A stretch of 64,000 bases of DNA from the NCBI GenBank assembly GCA_937141405.1, contig CAKZQQ010000004.1, positions 1-64,000 on the forward strand. Direction: 5' to 3'. This DNA comes from an uncultured Campylobacterota bacterium (GTDB lineage Bacteria; Campylobacterota; Campylobacteria; Campylobacterales; Sulfurovaceae). Made by a program: the position numbers and the translations under genes. Shown in pieces: positions 1 through 8,700 of this stretch (the first letter of the stretch is position 1; each line of letters starts with the position of its first letter). The notes under the pieces are model-generated. The model was not told where the DNA came from, ran no database searches, and was given only the letters and a program-made list of their open reading frames with translations.

Positions 1-2
1 CT

Positions 3-257
3 GCATTTGGAGTACTTATCATCTTATTGCCCTTGCCTACCCTTATAGCACTTGTGGCATGGTTTATAAGTGCAAAAGCACTCAAGGTATCCTCCGTCTC
101 ATCACTTGTTGCACTCAGTGTTTTAATCATAGCGAGTTATATATTGATGCCACATATGGCACATGCACCACTTTGGATTATCGCCTGGGTTGTCCTTTAT
201 AAACATATTCCAAACATCAAAAAACTTCTTAAAAAAGAAGAAACAAGAGTGATTTGA
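3..257 (+). CDS. plsY: Glycerol-3-phosphate acyltransferase PlsY, C-terminal part
   Basis: The reading frame is open from the window edge (frame starting at base 3) to the TGA at 255-257, so only the last 84 residues are present. They are almost wholly hydrophobic, with two or three membrane helices. They carry the 'TAFGVL'-like start of a PlsY helix (AFGVLIILLPLP) and the basic tail IPNIKKLLKKEE usual in this family. PlsY moves the acyl group from acyl-phosphate to glycerol-3-phosphate in the inner membrane, the first acylation of phospholipid synthesis; its partner PlsX is encoded at 32697-33692. The stop overlaps the start of folB by one base (TGATG), so the two are probably translated together. 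The call rests on a partial protein and on the plsY-folB order known from related genomes. Confidence 0.8.
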   Translation, partial: AFGVLIILLPLPTLIALVAWFISAKALKVSSVSSLVALSVLIIASYILMPHMAHAPLWIIAWVVLYKHIPNIKKLLKKEETRVI

Positions 258-586
258 TGAGGATTCATATCAAAGATTTAGAAATCGATGCCATCATAGG
301 GATACTCAAAAAAGAGAGAACAGCCTCCCAAAAACTTATCGTTGATATCAAGATAGACTATAAACAAAAAAACAGAAAAGATTTTATAGACTATGCAGAA
401 ATCATCGCTAAGATAGAAGCGGATATTGCAAAGCAAAAATATAAACTGCTTGAAAATGCCCTCGAAGGACTAAAATCCATTATTAAAAAGAGTTACCCAA
501 ACATCAAAAAGCTTCAAATAAGACTTATAAAGCCGGATATTATCTCAAATTGCCAAGTCGGCGTAAGTAAAAAGTGGAAATTTTAA
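257..586 (+). CDS. folB: Dihydroneopterin aldolase FolB
   Basis: This 109-residue protein matches the FolB/DHNA family. It opens with the typical strand 'IHIKDLEIDAIIGIL..ER', has the 'LENALEGLKSIIKKSYPNIKKLQIRLIKP' core, and ends with the 'VGVSKKWKF'-like strand. FolB converts 7,8-dihydroneopterin to 6-hydroxymethyl-7,8-dihydropterin in folate synthesis; the last steps are handled by FolC at 18231-19397. I chose ATG 257 because it overlaps the plsY stop as TGATG. A TTG three bases upstream is the only alternative. Length is slightly under the family norm of about 120. Confidence 0.85.
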   Translation: MRIHIKDLEIDAIIGILKKERTASQKLIVDIKIDYKQKNRKDFIDYAEIIAKIEADIAKQKYKLLENALEGLKSIIKKSYPNIKKLQIRLIKPDIISNCQVGVSKKWKF

Positions 587-618
587 CAATTTACTTTCCA
601 AACTCTCTATTTTTTTGC

Positions 619-624
619 TATAAT
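619..624 (+). promoter_or_regulatory. -10 box for the hsrA-like response regulator
   Basis: GCTATAATTA gives a perfect TATAAT 38 bp before ATG 662, in the only intergenic gap before this gene. No clear -35 is visible, as is common in Campylobacterota. A GGAG at 652-655 lies six bases before the start codon. Confidence 0.6.
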
Positions 625-661
625 TAAACAAATCTTAAAAAAACAACATTTGGAGCCAACG

Positions 662-1333
662 ATGAGAATATTGATTATAGAGGATGAAGTTACATTAAGT
701 AAAACGCTGTCTGATGGGCTTAAAAGCTTTGGTTACCAAAATGATGTAGCAGAAAATCTTAGTGATGGAAAGTATTTTCTCGAGATTAGAAACTACGATT
801 TAGTGCTTTTAGACTGGATGCTTCCTGATGGCAATGGAGTTGATATCATCCAAGATATTAAGGCAAATGCTCCAAAAACTTCGATTATAATGCTCTCAGC
901 AAGAGATGACAAAGAGAGTGAGATTGAAGCACTCAGAGCAGGCGCTGATGACTATATCAAAAAACCGTTTGATTTTGAAATTCTTCTTGTGAGAATTGAA
1001 GCAAAACTTAGATTTGGCGGTACCAATATCATAGAAGTTGAAAATCTCATCATCAATCCTGAAGAGGAAAAGATCATCTATGACGGCGAAGAGATAGAGC
1101 TTAAAGGAAAACCGTTTGAAGTCCTTACTCACCTTGCACTTCACAAAGATCAGATCATCTCAAAAGAGCAACTCCTTGATGCTATATGGGAAGAGCCTGA
1201 ACTTGTTACCCCAAATGTTATAGAGGTTGCAATCAACCAAATAAGACAAAAAATGGACAAACCTCTTAACATCACAACGATAGAGACAGTTAGAAGAAGA
1301 GGTTATAGGTTTTGCTTTCCCAAAAAAGCATAA
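662..1333 (+). CDS. hsrA: OmpR-family response regulator, HsrA/CosR (HP1043) type
   Basis: This 223-residue protein has a receiver domain (about 1-115) and a winged-helix DNA-binding domain (about 125-220). The C-terminal half is almost identical, as I remember it, to Helicobacter HsrA and Campylobacter CosR, including the stretches GKPFEVLTHLA, LLDAIWEEPE and ETVRRRGYRFC. That essential regulator is an orphan in those genera and lacks a normal phosphorylation site. Here the receiver looks intact: E7/D8, phosphoacceptor D51 in LLDWMLPDG, S79 and K101. A histidine kinase gene overlaps its 3' end, so this copy is probably phosphorylated by a cognate kinase. ATG 662 follows GGAG by six bases; a TTG at 650 lacks such support. 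The gene symbol is used by orthology of the output domain. Confidence 0.85.
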   Translation: MRILIIEDEVTLSKTLSDGLKSFGYQNDVAENLSDGKYFLEIRNYDLVLLDWMLPDGNGVDIIQDIKANAPKTSIIMLSARDDKESEIEALRAGADDYIKKPFDFEILLVRIEAKLRFGGTNIIEVENLIINPEEEKIIYDGEEIELKGKPFEVLTHLALHKDQIISKEQLLDAIWEEPELVTPNVIEVAINQIRQKMDKPLNITTIETVRRRGYRFCFPKKA

Positions 1334-2616
1334 GGGTCCAGTTTCTACTAAAACTTAGTATCGCGATGGCGATACTCTTAGTTTTTTTCTCTACCATACT
1401 CTATACATATATCACCTACAATGTCGACAGACAATCTAAAAACAATATTATAGAGCAAGCCAATTACCTTTTTGCAACCTATGATGATGTACAAAAAGCG
1501 ATAGAAGAGCAAAGAAGTGTTCTCAAAGAGACACTCAATATAGATGCTTACATAGGATATATTCCTATCGATATGCCCTTTCAGACAAAGATATACAAAT
1601 ATAAAAAACATGATAAATACTATATAGAGATGCAACTTCCTTATAGGGTCCTCAAAGATGAAAAGAAAAGAAGTTATATCTCGATTAGAAAAGATATAAG
1701 TGATTTACAAAAGATACAGTCGCAGATCTACAATGGTTTTATCTTTGTCAATATCTTGAGTATGGGAATTATCATAGTCTATGCATTCTTTATATCGGGT
1801 ATGTTGACAACACCCATAAAGGTGCTCAACAAAAAACTATCCAATATTGATGAGACGATGATTGATACGCTTGATACCTCAAAGCTACCAAAAGAGTTTG
1901 AAATACTAGGGAAAACACTCAATAATCTCTTGCTTCGTATAAACAACTTTATCCAATACAAGAAAGAGCTCTTTATAGGAAGTGCGCATGAGCTTAAAAC
2001 TCCCTTGGCGGTAATGAAGACAAAAAATCAAGTCACGCTATTGAAAAAAAATCAAAATATTGATGATCTCAAAGAAGCCATAGAGCAAAATGTAAAATCG
2101 ATCGATGAGATGAACAAGATAGTTACCTATATATTAGAATATGGTCGGGCAGAAGGCGCACAACTTGAGTCTTCACAGGAAGTTGATGTGATGAAATATC
2201 TCAAAACAAAAGCACAAGAGTTTAGCGTCTATGCTAAAACGCAAGAGGTAAACTTTACCTATGATCTCTCTCCAGCAAAATATATAGCTAAGATTCAGAC
2301 AATTCTTCTAACACAGATTCTTCAAAACTTTGTACAAAATGCCATTCGATTTACGCCAAAAGGGAAACGCGTACTTCTTAGAAGCTATGCGCAAGAGAAT
2401 GATCTTGTCATAGAGGTGATGGACGAGGGAAGCGGTGTTGATGAAAATAAAGACTATTTTGCACCATTTGTCAGAAGTAAAGATTCTCAAGGAGTCGGGC
2501 TTGGACTTTTTTTAGCACAAAGTGCTGCAAGTGCGCTTAGAGCGAAAATTGAGCTTAAAAATAGAAATGATAAAAAGGGCGCAATAGCAAGGCTAACACT
2601 CCAGAGTAAGATATAA
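1312..2616 (+). CDS. Sensor histidine kinase paired with the HsrA-like regulator
   Basis: This 434-residue membrane kinase has a first membrane helix at about 12-32, a periplasmic sensor part of about 105 residues, a second helix at about 140-165, a HAMP-like linker, and then a HisKA and an ATP-binding domain. The H box is FIGSAHELKTP with H226. The N box is QNFVQNAIRFTP, G1 is DEGSGVD and G2 is GVGLGLFLAQ, so it should be catalytically active. The TTG at 1312 overlaps the regulator gene by 22 bp, which implies translational coupling. An ATG at about 1366 lies inside the first membrane helix and is an unlikely start. The signal sensed is unknown. Confidence 0.85.
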   Translation: MLSQKSIRVQFLLKLSIAMAILLVFFSTILYTYITYNVDRQSKNNIIEQANYLFATYDDVQKAIEEQRSVLKETLNIDAYIGYIPIDMPFQTKIYKYKKHDKYYIEMQLPYRVLKDEKKRSYISIRKDISDLQKIQSQIYNGFIFVNILSMGIIIVYAFFISGMLTTPIKVLNKKLSNIDETMIDTLDTSKLPKEFEILGKTLNNLLLRINNFIQYKKELFIGSAHELKTPLAVMKTKNQVTLLKKNQNIDDLKEAIEQNVKSIDEMNKIVTYILEYGRAEGAQLESSQEVDVMKYLKTKAQEFSVYAKTQEVNFTYDLSPAKYIAKIQTILLTQILQNFVQNAIRFTPKGKRVLLRSYAQENDLVIEVMDEGSGVDENKDYFAPFVRSKDSQGVGLGLFLAQSAASALRAKIELKNRNDKKGAIARLTLQSKI

Positions 2617-2650
2617 AAATATAAAAAAAATATAAAAATATAAAAAATTC
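2614..2650 (+). promoter_or_regulatory. A/T-only repeat tract before the ferredoxin gene
   Basis: After the kinase stop the sequence runs as repeated AATATAAAAA units with almost no G or C. It lies just upstream of the ferredoxin gene, whose possible -10 is TTATAA near 2675. It may act as an UP-like element or be neutral. Confidence 0.3.
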
Positions 2651-2711
2651 AATAAATAATAAGCTTTAATGGGTTATAACTCTTAAAATTTTAATTTTAA
2701 GGATTAAAAAT

Positions 2712-2963
2712 ATGGCTCTATTTATAAGTGATGAATGTATAGCTTGCGATGCTTGTCGCGAAGAGTGTCCAAACGAAGCAATAGAAGAAAATGAGCCTGT
2801 CTATATCATTGATTCCGATAGATGTACAGAGTGTGTCGGGTATTATGATGAGCCCTCATGTATAGCCGTGTGTCCGGTTGATTGCATCATACCGGATGCC
2901 AACAATGTAGAAAACGTTGAAGAACTTATGTTTAAATTTGAGCAGCTTCAAAAAGAGCTGTAG
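2712..2963 (+). CDS. 2[4Fe-4S] ferredoxin, Alvin (YfhL) type
   Basis: The 83-residue protein has two cluster motifs. The first is CIACDACREECP. The second, CTECVGYYDEPSCIAVCP, has the C-x2-C-x8-C-x3-C spacing of Allochromatium-type ferredoxins. It carries low-potential electrons in the cytoplasm. ATG 2712 follows TAAGGA. The ppx/gppA gene starts 11 bp downstream, so the two probably form one transcript; that pairing is familiar from other Campylobacterota. A second ferredoxin of the same type lies at 34818-35090. Confidence 0.9.
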   Translation: MALFISDECIACDACREECPNEAIEENEPVYIIDSDRCTECVGYYDEPSCIAVCPVDCIIPDANNVENVEELMFKFEQLQKEL

Positions 2964-2974
2964 TTCTTTTTGTT

Positions 2975-4474
2975 ATGGCAAAAAGAACAGCGATTATCGA
3001 TATCGGTTCCAACTCCGCTAGAATAGTAATTTTCGAGAGAAGCAGTCGATATGGATTTTCGCTTATTTGCGAAGAAAAAAGCAATGTAAGAATAGCGCAA
3101 GGAGCGTATAAAAACGGAGGCTATCTTCAACCTCTTAGTATCAATAGAGCCTTTTTAGCACTCCAATCTTTTAAAAATACAGCAGAAAGTTATGGTGCAA
3201 ACAAGATACTCTGTGTTGCAACATCTGCACTGAGAGATGCGCCAAACGGTAAAGAATTTACTAGGTGGATCAAAAAGACTCTAGGAATCCAAATCAAGAT
3301 AATAGACGGCAAACGCGAAGCTCTATATGGCGGTTTAGCCGCTTCAAACCTCTTGCCTGTTACCGATGCGATAACTGTCGATATAGGCGGAGGTTCTAGC
3401 GATATTGCCCTTATAGAAAATGGAAGGGTCACACAAACACATTCACTTAATCTTGGAACCGTACGCCTTAAAGAGCTTTTTTTTGATGGCATAAAAGAGA
3501 ACGAAAAAGCTAAAGCATTTATTTACGAAGAGTTAAAAAGCCTGCCTGAAAACTTTAAAGGCAAAGATATCATCGGTATTGGAGGTAGTGTCCGATCTAT
3601 CGGCGAAGTGATTATGAAAACACTCTCCTATCCTTTGGATCAACTGCATGGTTTTACCTATAAGAGCGCGGAGCAAAAAGAGCGTATCGAGCAGTTAATT
3701 GACGGCAATATAAAAACACTTAAAAAACTAGATATCAATCCAAGTAGATATGACACCATAAGAGAGGGTGCGCTTATATTTTTGGAGATTGCCAAATATA
3801 TCAATGCGGAAAACATCATTACAAGCGGTGTGGGAGTCAGAGAGGGAGTTTTTTTGAACTCTTTTTTAAAAAGCTCAAATTATAAATTTCCGGCACACAT
3901 CAATCCAAGCATTGTCAATATCATGGATAGATTTAGCAACATACTCATCAAAAAAACACTGCAAGATAAAAGATCGTATGCCAAGAGACTTTTTGAACTC
4001 TTTGAAGATAGATTTGATCTCAAACTCACACATCTAAGTGAGATACAAAATGCCCTTAACATCAGCAATATCGGGAGAGATATCTCCGTATATGGATCGC
4101 ATAAACACTCTTTTTATATCGCCTCGGCTGAGCTTAATTATGGTTTTACGCATGAGCAGATAATCCTCATATCAACACTCCTTGCAACTAAAAAGAACGG
4201 AAAGACAAAAAAGTTTGTTTATGAAAAATATAGAGAATTACTTCCAAAAAAAGAGATACTCCACTGGTACTCTTTTATCTACAAACTATCTCTTATCTTG
4301 GGAGAGAGAACTAAAAAAACATACTGTAATTTCAGCTATGAAAATCAAACTTTAACGATAGAGACCGACGGAAGTCTCTACCTTGCAAGAGAGTCTATAA
4401 AATCGCTTAAAAAGCCAAAGAGCTTTGCGATAAACATAAAAGACAAAACGGCTATTCCTAAAAATAGCCTCTAA
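2975..4474 (+). CDS. ppx: Exopolyphosphatase / pppGpp phosphatase (Ppx/GppA family)
   Basis: The 499 residues begin with the actin-like ATPase-fold motif TAIIDIGSNSARIVIF and contain VDIGGGSSDIALIENG and a GIGGSVRSIG phosphate loop, as in Ppx/GppA. The C-terminal third (about 310-499) is the HD-like helical domain of longer family members. The family hydrolyses polyphosphate and/or the 5'-phosphate of pppGpp; sequence alone does not separate the two activities. ATG 2975 lies 11 bp after the ferredoxin stop. The 3' end abuts convergent bamA directly. Confidence 0.88.
   Translation: MAKRTAIIDIGSNSARIVIFERSSRYGFSLICEEKSNVRIAQGAYKNGGYLQPLSINRAFLALQSFKNTAESYGANKILCVATSALRDAPNGKEFTRWIKKTLGIQIKIIDGKREALYGGLAASNLLPVTDAITVDIGGGSSDIALIENGRVTQTHSLNLGTVRLKELFFDGIKENEKAKAFIYEELKSLPENFKGKDIIGIGGSVRSIGEVIMKTLSYPLDQLHGFTYKSAEQKERIEQLIDGNIKTLKKLDINPSRYDTIREGALIFLEIAKYINAENIITSGVGVREGVFLNSFLKSSNYKFPAHINPSIVNIMDRFSNILIKKTLQDKRSYAKRLFELFEDRFDLKLTHLSEIQNALNISNIGRDISVYGSHKHSFYIASAELNYGFTHEQIILISTLLATKKNGKTKKFVYEKYRELLPKKEILHWYSFIYKLSLILGERTKKTYCNFSYENQTLTIETDGSLYLARESIKSLKKPKSFAINIKDKTAIPKNSL
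4450..4469 (-). terminator. Hairpin at the bamA/ppx convergent junction
   Basis: GGCTATT and AATAGCC pair across a six-base loop. Read leftwards from bamA (stop at 4475-4477), the hairpin is followed by GTTTTG, so it could end the bamA transcript although it lies inside the last codons of ppx. The U tract is short. Confidence 0.45.
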
Positions 4475-6784
4475 TTAAAATTTCGTCCCCATAGTAAACT
4501 CAAAGCTTGATGTTTCATCCTCAGGTTCCGGACTGATCGCTTTTGCAAATACGAAATTGATCGGTCCAAATGGAGAATTCCACTCGATCGCTGCACCTAC
4601 TGAACTTCTATCGATTGAGTCATAATTTTCGATAAAGTGATCAGATTTTACAATCCCGTAATCGGCAAAGAAAGTCAGACGCATTTTTGCCTCTTGTGAG
4701 AGTGGGATGCTTGCCTCGATAGAGTTTGAAAATGTCTGTGTACCACCTACCCTATTAGTTACAATATTACCACTTGTATCAGTAGAATAATATATAGGAG
4801 AGATTGAGTAGGCATCATACCCTCTCACACTTCCTATACCACCAAGATAGAGTCGTTCCGCAATCGGTACATACTTATCATCATCCAAAGCCTCTAATAT
4901 CGTATATCTTGCTTTATATCGCAAAATAAGGTCATAATCTATAAGATCTTCAAGTCCATAGAAAGCTCCAAATTTTAGACTCGCTTTTACAAAATCTGAG
5001 AAATCTGTATAGCCATATTTTGGTGCATCCATATCACCGTCAATCATAGCATACTCGAGATTTGCACTTGCTATAAACCCTTCTCTGGGCACATAAAAAT
5101 CGTCGGTATTATCAAAAGTTAAACCGATGAGTCCCGAGAGCTTCTCATACTTATCAGAATAGAGAAGTTTATATGCTGTTGTACTTGAGGAGTCTATATC
5201 TGCCTCTGATTCATTATCGATGTAAGAGATTCCCGTAGATACATAGAAGTTTCTCATAAATTGCTTCCCAAGCGTAACAGAACCACCAAATTGATCGAGA
5301 TCATAGTTTGTATATTCATAATCTCTTTTAAAGAGATTGACACCTACGCTATACTCACTGTCCCAAAGCCTTGGATTGGTAAAATTAAGATTAAAATTTG
5401 TAGTAACCGAAGAGAGGTCGGCACTTATACTTGCGCCGATCCCTGTTCCAAAAAGATTTCTATCAGAAACAGAGCCATTGACCATAAAGCCTTCATAACT
5501 TCCATACCCGCCACCTAGAGAAATAGTACCTGTCGGCGCCTCTTTAAGATCAACGATAAGATCCATTTTGTCTTCAGAGACTCTTTGTGATTTTATATCA
5601 TACTTATCGAAAAATCCTGTTCTTCCGAGTGCATTTTTGCTGTCTTTCATATCTACAGCACTATAGGTATCGCCGGGTGCGAGATAGATATAGCGTCTTA
5701 CAACTCTATCTTTTGTTGTATCATTTCCAGCGATGATAACATCATTGATAGTAACTTTTGAGCCCGAGTGAACCATATAGCTGATATTAACGACTTTTTT
5801 CTCTTCATCTTTATTTATCTGAGGGGATACATCGGCAAATGCGTAACCAAGGTTACCGACCTCTTCTTTTATGTTTGCTATATCTTTTCTCATCTTCTCG
5901 ATATTGAAAACTTTTCCGCTAATAAGTTTGAAATCATCTTTCATATCTTTGATATTGATCCCGCTGGGTGTTCCTGAAACGATAACCTGACCGACTCTAT
6001 ACTGCTCACCCTCAACGATGTTATAGTTGACCTCCGCTTCGTATGAACTAAAATCAACTCGCATAAACGGCTTACTTACCTGAGCATCCAAAAAGCCTTT
6101 TCTCATATAAACATCTTTGATTCTTAGCGGATCGAGTTCAAGTTGCTCAACATTAGCAACACCACTGTTTCTCATTGGAAGCCACCCCAAAAACTCTTCT
6201 TGTTTATTGGCAAGTAACTCATCAAAATCAGACTCATCAAGCTCTTCTGCTCCGTTGAGATTGAGTTTTTTGATTTTAATCTTCTCGCCTTTATTGACAT
6301 CAAAAGTAACAGCTACACTGCTATCACTTACAGGTGTTGTCGTTACCTCAACGACAGTATCATAAAAGCCTTCGCTTTGAACCGAAGCAAGGATGGATCT
6401 TTTTGCTACTTGAATCTTCTTAGAGTCATAAAAATCCCCTTTTTTTACCCCCGCACTCTCAAGAAGTCTTTTGGCATCATCACCACTACCATACCCGTTG
6501 ATCTCCACATTTGAGATAGCTAGCTTCTCATCGAAGTGGAATACCAACACACCGCTGGAAGGTTTCTCAACCCAAATATCTTTAAAATACCCCTCTCTAT
6601 AAAAATTTGCTATAGAGTTTGTGACCTTATCGTTTGTAATATTTTCACCTATTTTTAACCCCGATATATCTGTTGCCGTTTTATCTGAGAGGGTATTGAG
6701 CCCCTCAAATTTTATCTGTCTTAATTGCTCGGCATAAGCAAAAGAGCCTAACACCAAACAAGCTAATGATACTTTTTTAAACAT
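4475..6784 (-). CDS. bamA: Outer membrane assembly factor BamA
   Basis: The 769-residue protein starts with a signal peptide (cleavage near SFAYA-EQ). Five POTRA-like repeats follow (about 20-345; one carries GEKIKIKKLNLNGAEELDESD). The 16-strand barrel runs from about 345 to the end. The conserved barrel region YLGGIGSVRGYDAYSISP and the last residue F, the usual outer membrane signature, are present. BamA inserts barrel proteins into the outer membrane. ATG 6784 follows AGGAGA. The gene is divergent from tyrA and convergent with ppx. Confidence 0.95.
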   Translation of the reverse strand: MFKKVSLACLVLGSFAYAEQLRQIKFEGLNTLSDKTATDISGLKIGENITNDKVTNSIANFYREGYFKDIWVEKPSSGVLVFHFDEKLAISNVEINGYGSGDDAKRLLESAGVKKGDFYDSKKIQVAKRSILASVQSEGFYDTVVEVTTTPVSDSSVAVTFDVNKGEKIKIKKLNLNGAEELDESDFDELLANKQEEFLGWLPMRNSGVANVEQLELDPLRIKDVYMRKGFLDAQVSKPFMRVDFSSYEAEVNYNIVEGEQYRVGQVIVSGTPSGINIKDMKDDFKLISGKVFNIEKMRKDIANIKEEVGNLGYAFADVSPQINKDEEKKVVNISYMVHSGSKVTINDVIIAGNDTTKDRVVRRYIYLAPGDTYSAVDMKDSKNALGRTGFFDKYDIKSQRVSEDKMDLIVDLKEAPTGTISLGGGYGSYEGFMVNGSVSDRNLFGTGIGASISADLSSVTTNFNLNFTNPRLWDSEYSVGVNLFKRDYEYTNYDLDQFGGSVTLGKQFMRNFYVSTGISYIDNESEADIDSSSTTAYKLLYSDKYEKLSGLIGLTFDNTDDFYVPREGFIASANLEYAMIDGDMDAPKYGYTDFSDFVKASLKFGAFYGLEDLIDYDLILRYKARYTILEALDDDKYVPIAERLYLGGIGSVRGYDAYSISPIYYSTDTSGNIVTNRVGGTQTFSNSIEASIPLSQEAKMRLTFFADYGIVKSDHFIENYDSIDRSSVGAAIEWNSPFGPINFVFAKAISPEPEDETSSFEFTMGTKF

Positions 6785-6883
6785 AGGAGATAACCTTTTT
6801 GTTTTTTTAATTAAATAGTGACAATAGTTTATCTTTTTTTGACTAAAAAAAGCATAAATAGACTCCCATAATGCTCTCTATGC

Positions 6884-6889
6884 TATAAT
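6884..6889 (+). promoter_or_regulatory. -10 box for tyrA
   Basis: GCTATAATGC contains a perfect TATAAT 31 bp before ATG 6921. Because the first in-frame ATG (6888) lies inside this box, translation cannot plausibly start there. This decides the tyrA start. Confidence 0.65.
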
Positions 6890-6920
6890 GCGACAACAAA
6901 TGTTACAAAAAAAGAGACCT

Positions 6921-7763
6921 ATGGACGCGAAAACTATTGGAATTGCTGGACTTGGACTTATGGGCGGCTCTCTTGCAATAGCCCTAAGAAAAGAGTATAA
7001 AAATGTGACACTCTACGGCTATGATCACAATAGTAAGCATGCCAAAGAAGCGCTGGAGCTTAAACTTGTAGATACCATCGTGGATGATTATCGAAGATTA
7101 AACAGATGTGATGTTTTGTTTTTAGCAACACCGATTGATGGCAGTATCGAAATTTTACAAAATCTCTCCGATATTACAAAAGAGACAACGATTATAGACC
7201 TAGGGAGTACAAAAGCACTTATATCCAATAGAACTCCGGAGAAGATAAGAGAAAATTTTGTAGCAGCTCACCCCATGACCGGAACAGAAAAAAGTGGTCC
7301 AAACGCATCATTTGAGGGACTCTATACAGATAAAACCGTTGTTCTTTGTGATATGGGTAAAAGCGGAGAGCACCAACAAGAGCAAGCCAAAAAGATATTT
7401 ACTGATATTGGTATGAAGATTGTCTATATGGAATCTAAGGAGCATGATAGACACGCTGCTTATATCTCTCATATGCCCCATGCCATCAGTTATGCACTTG
7501 CAAATTCCGTCATGAAACAAGAAGACCCCAAAAGCATCGTCGCTCTTGCCGGTGGAGGGTTTCGGGATATGAGTAGGATCGCCAAAAGTTCACCGAAAAT
7601 GTGGAGTGGCATATTTAAAAGAAATAGAGAGCATATCCTTGAGTCTATCAAATCATTTAAAAATGAGCTTGAAAAATGCGAGACATTAGTCAAAAATGAA
7701 AAGTGGGAAGCACTCCAAGAGTGGATGCAAGAAGCAAATAAGCTTCATGATATTTTAGACTGA
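6921..7763 (+). CDS. tyrA: Prephenate dehydrogenase TyrA
   Basis: The 280-residue protein begins MDAKTIGIAGLGLMGGSLA, an NAD-binding GxGxxG fold. It has the prephenate-binding stretches AAHPMTGTEKSGP and AAYISHMPHAISYAL. It oxidises and decarboxylates prephenate to 4-hydroxyphenylpyruvate in tyrosine synthesis; PheA at 39811-40890 takes the phenylalanine branch. The start at 6921 follows AAGAGA and a promoter box that overlaps the upstream ATGs. No chorismate mutase or ACT domain is fused. Confidence 0.92.
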   Translation: MDAKTIGIAGLGLMGGSLAIALRKEYKNVTLYGYDHNSKHAKEALELKLVDTIVDDYRRLNRCDVLFLATPIDGSIEILQNLSDITKETTIIDLGSTKALISNRTPEKIRENFVAAHPMTGTEKSGPNASFEGLYTDKTVVLCDMGKSGEHQQEQAKKIFTDIGMKIVYMESKEHDRHAAYISHMPHAISYALANSVMKQEDPKSIVALAGGGFRDMSRIAKSSPKMWSGIFKRNREHILESIKSFKNELEKCETLVKNEKWEALQEWMQEANKLHDILD

Positions 7764-7765
7764 TA

Positions 7766-8692
7766 TCAAAAAAATTGCTTTGCTTTTTTAGTAAGAGAAG
7801 ATATGGGTGCTTTATCAAAATCATCAAGTTTTATCCAGATAACCTCATCAGAGACGCTCTGCATACTATAGAGATGAACACGAAGCCGATACTTTGTGTA
7901 GGAGTGTTTAAAACTCCCTAGAAAAAGCTCATCAATTGGATCAACACTGGGAAGCTCAAGCATGCCCTTATACATACCTCCTTTCGCCTCTACGAGAGCT
8001 ATCTTTTCATCTTCTATAAACACGCCGTAGAAAAGATCGAGCGCTTCATACTCTTTCTTTTTTGTTTTTGTGTAGAGCTCAGGGTTTGTTTTTCCTTGGC
8101 ACATATCTGCTAACGGACAGAGATTGCATTTTGGATTTTGCGGCAGACAGACCATGGCACCTAGATCCATAAGGGCTAGATTGTGCTCTCTTGGTCTTTG
8201 AGTATTGAGAAAATCCTCTGCCTTTTGATGAACAATTTTTTCGGATATACCTTCCAAAGCATAGAGCCTTTTAATTACTCTTGCGATATTGGTATCAACG
8301 ACACCTATACTTTGGTTGTAGCCAAAACTACATACCGCGCTTGCTGTATATCTGCCGATTCCAGGGAGCTCCAAAAGCTCCTCGAAACTCTTAGGCATAC
8401 CCTCTTGACAGAGCTGAGCACTTTTATGGAGATTACGTGCTCTTGTGTAGTACCCAAGACCGCTCCAAGCTGCCAATACATCATCAAGCGGGGCACAAGC
8501 AAGCACTTTGAGCGTTGGAAACTTCTCTAAAAAACGAGGATAGTACTCTTTTTCAACACGATCTACTTGTGTCTGCTGCAACATAATCTCACTTAAATAG
8601 ATGTGGTATATATCATCGGTATTACGCCAAAGCAGATCATGCCTACCGTTTTTTTCATACCAATCTAAAAGAGCTTTTTGAGCATGTTTCAT
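7766..8692 (-). CDS. mutY: A/G-specific adenine DNA glycosylase MutY
   Basis: The 308-residue protein has the catalytic E35 in LSEIMLQQTQV, the helix-hairpin-helix ELPGIGRYTASAV, catalytic D133 in GVVDTNIAR, and the four cluster cysteines C182, C189, C192 and C198. A short C-terminal NUDIX-like part (about 220-308) should recognise 8-oxoguanine. MutY removes adenine opposite 8-oxoG. ATG 8692 is preferred over an in-frame GTG at 8701; both overlap or abut the batD stop, so mutY is probably the last gene of the Bat operon. The tyrA stop lies 2 bp away on the other strand. Confidence 0.92.
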   Translation of the reverse strand: MKHAQKALLDWYEKNGRHDLLWRNTDDIYHIYLSEIMLQQTQVDRVEKEYYPRFLEKFPTLKVLACAPLDDVLAAWSGLGYYTRARNLHKSAQLCQEGMPKSFEELLELPGIGRYTASAVCSFGYNQSIGVVDTNIARVIKRLYALEGISEKIVHQKAEDFLNTQRPREHNLALMDLGAMVCLPQNPKCNLCPLADMCQGKTNPELYTKTKKKEYEALDLFYGVFIEDEKIALVEAKGGMYKGMLELPSVDPIDELFLGSFKHSYTKYRLRVHLYSMQSVSDEVIWIKLDDFDKAPISSLTKKAKQFF

Positions 8693-8700
8693 ATCACTCA

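Noticed and set aside
6888-6920. Upstream ATG starts for tyrA
   Set aside because: The first ATG lies inside the TATAAT at 6884-6889 and the second lacks an RBS; ATG 6921 has one and gives the usual N-terminus.
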